DNA from: Gammaproteobacteria bacterium
GTDB lineage: Bacteria > Pseudomonadota > Gammaproteobacteria > Pseudomonadales > Pseudohongiellaceae
Direction of reading: 5' to 3'
Assembly (NCBI GenBank): GCA_016762975.1
Contig: JAESUV010000027.1
Coordinates: 1-5,719 of the forward strand
Length of the DNA: 5,719 bases
The first letter of the stretch is position 1; the number at the start of each line of letters is the position of its first letter. Shown one piece after another: positions 5,630-5,719 of the stretch. The notes below the pieces were generated by a model that worked only from the letters and a program-made list of their open reading frames with translations, did not search any database and was not told the DNA's origin. A program made the position numbers and the translations under genes.

Positions 5630-5719
5630 CTGCTGCCTGTATCCGCTTTTATTCTGCATTTCTTCAATATGCTTCGATGAATATTTGTTGCTGCCGCCAG
5701 CAGGCCTGACTCATTTTGG

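Noticed and set aside
5689..5702. Short hairpin TGCTG-CCGC-CAGCA near the right edge, considered as a terminator.
   Set aside because: The stem is only 5 bp and no T run follows on either strand.
5626..5718. A 30-codon minus-strand frame open from the right edge, ending at the TGA inside the marR -35 box.
   Set aside because: That length is common by chance and the translation is not recognisable. Nothing else supports an upstream gene ending there.

Overview
The window looks like a chromosomal piece of a Gram-negative bacterium, probably a gammaproteobacterium (perhaps marine). The evidence is an RND/MMPL-type inner-membrane exporter, a periplasmic LolA-like domain, an outer-membrane beta-barrel ending in an aromatic residue, and fairly balanced base composition. 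The lineage is an inference from protein style; no marker gene is present.

Layout: nearly everything is on the minus strand and reads right to left. A MarR-family repressor (5157-5567) is followed after 244 bp by a very large MMPL-type RND transporter fused to a C-terminal LolA-like domain (1727-4912). One base later comes a DUF1302-like outer-membrane barrel protein (421-1725), and after 69 bp a small 70-residue protein with a good ribosome binding site (139-351). On the plus strand, an open frame enters from the left edge and stops at 162. It is probably the 3' end of a convergent gene that I do not recognise.

How it may work: the exporter would take a lipid or other hydrophobic molecule out of the inner membrane using proton motive force. 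Its tethered LolA-like domain would accept the cargo in the periplasm, and the barrel protein is the candidate outer-membrane partner. Cargo cannot be read from the sequence, since no biosynthetic or catabolic enzyme lies in the window.

Regulation: three copies of a palindromic motif centred on ATGYAT-ATGCAT-like half-sites occur only in non-coding DNA. One fills the spacer between a perfect TTGACA -35 and the -10 of the marR promoter. Another lies 12 bp upstream of the preferred exporter start, and the third is in the marR-exporter gap. This is the expected pattern for a MarR protein that represses itself and the transport operon. The two most notable observations are the exporter/LolA-like fusion, which keeps a signal-peptide-like segment at its junction, and this shared operator. 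Flanking stretches 1-138 and 5630-5719 contain no other gene I can support. I found no tRNA, rRNA, CRISPR array, insertion sequence or convincing intrinsic terminator.
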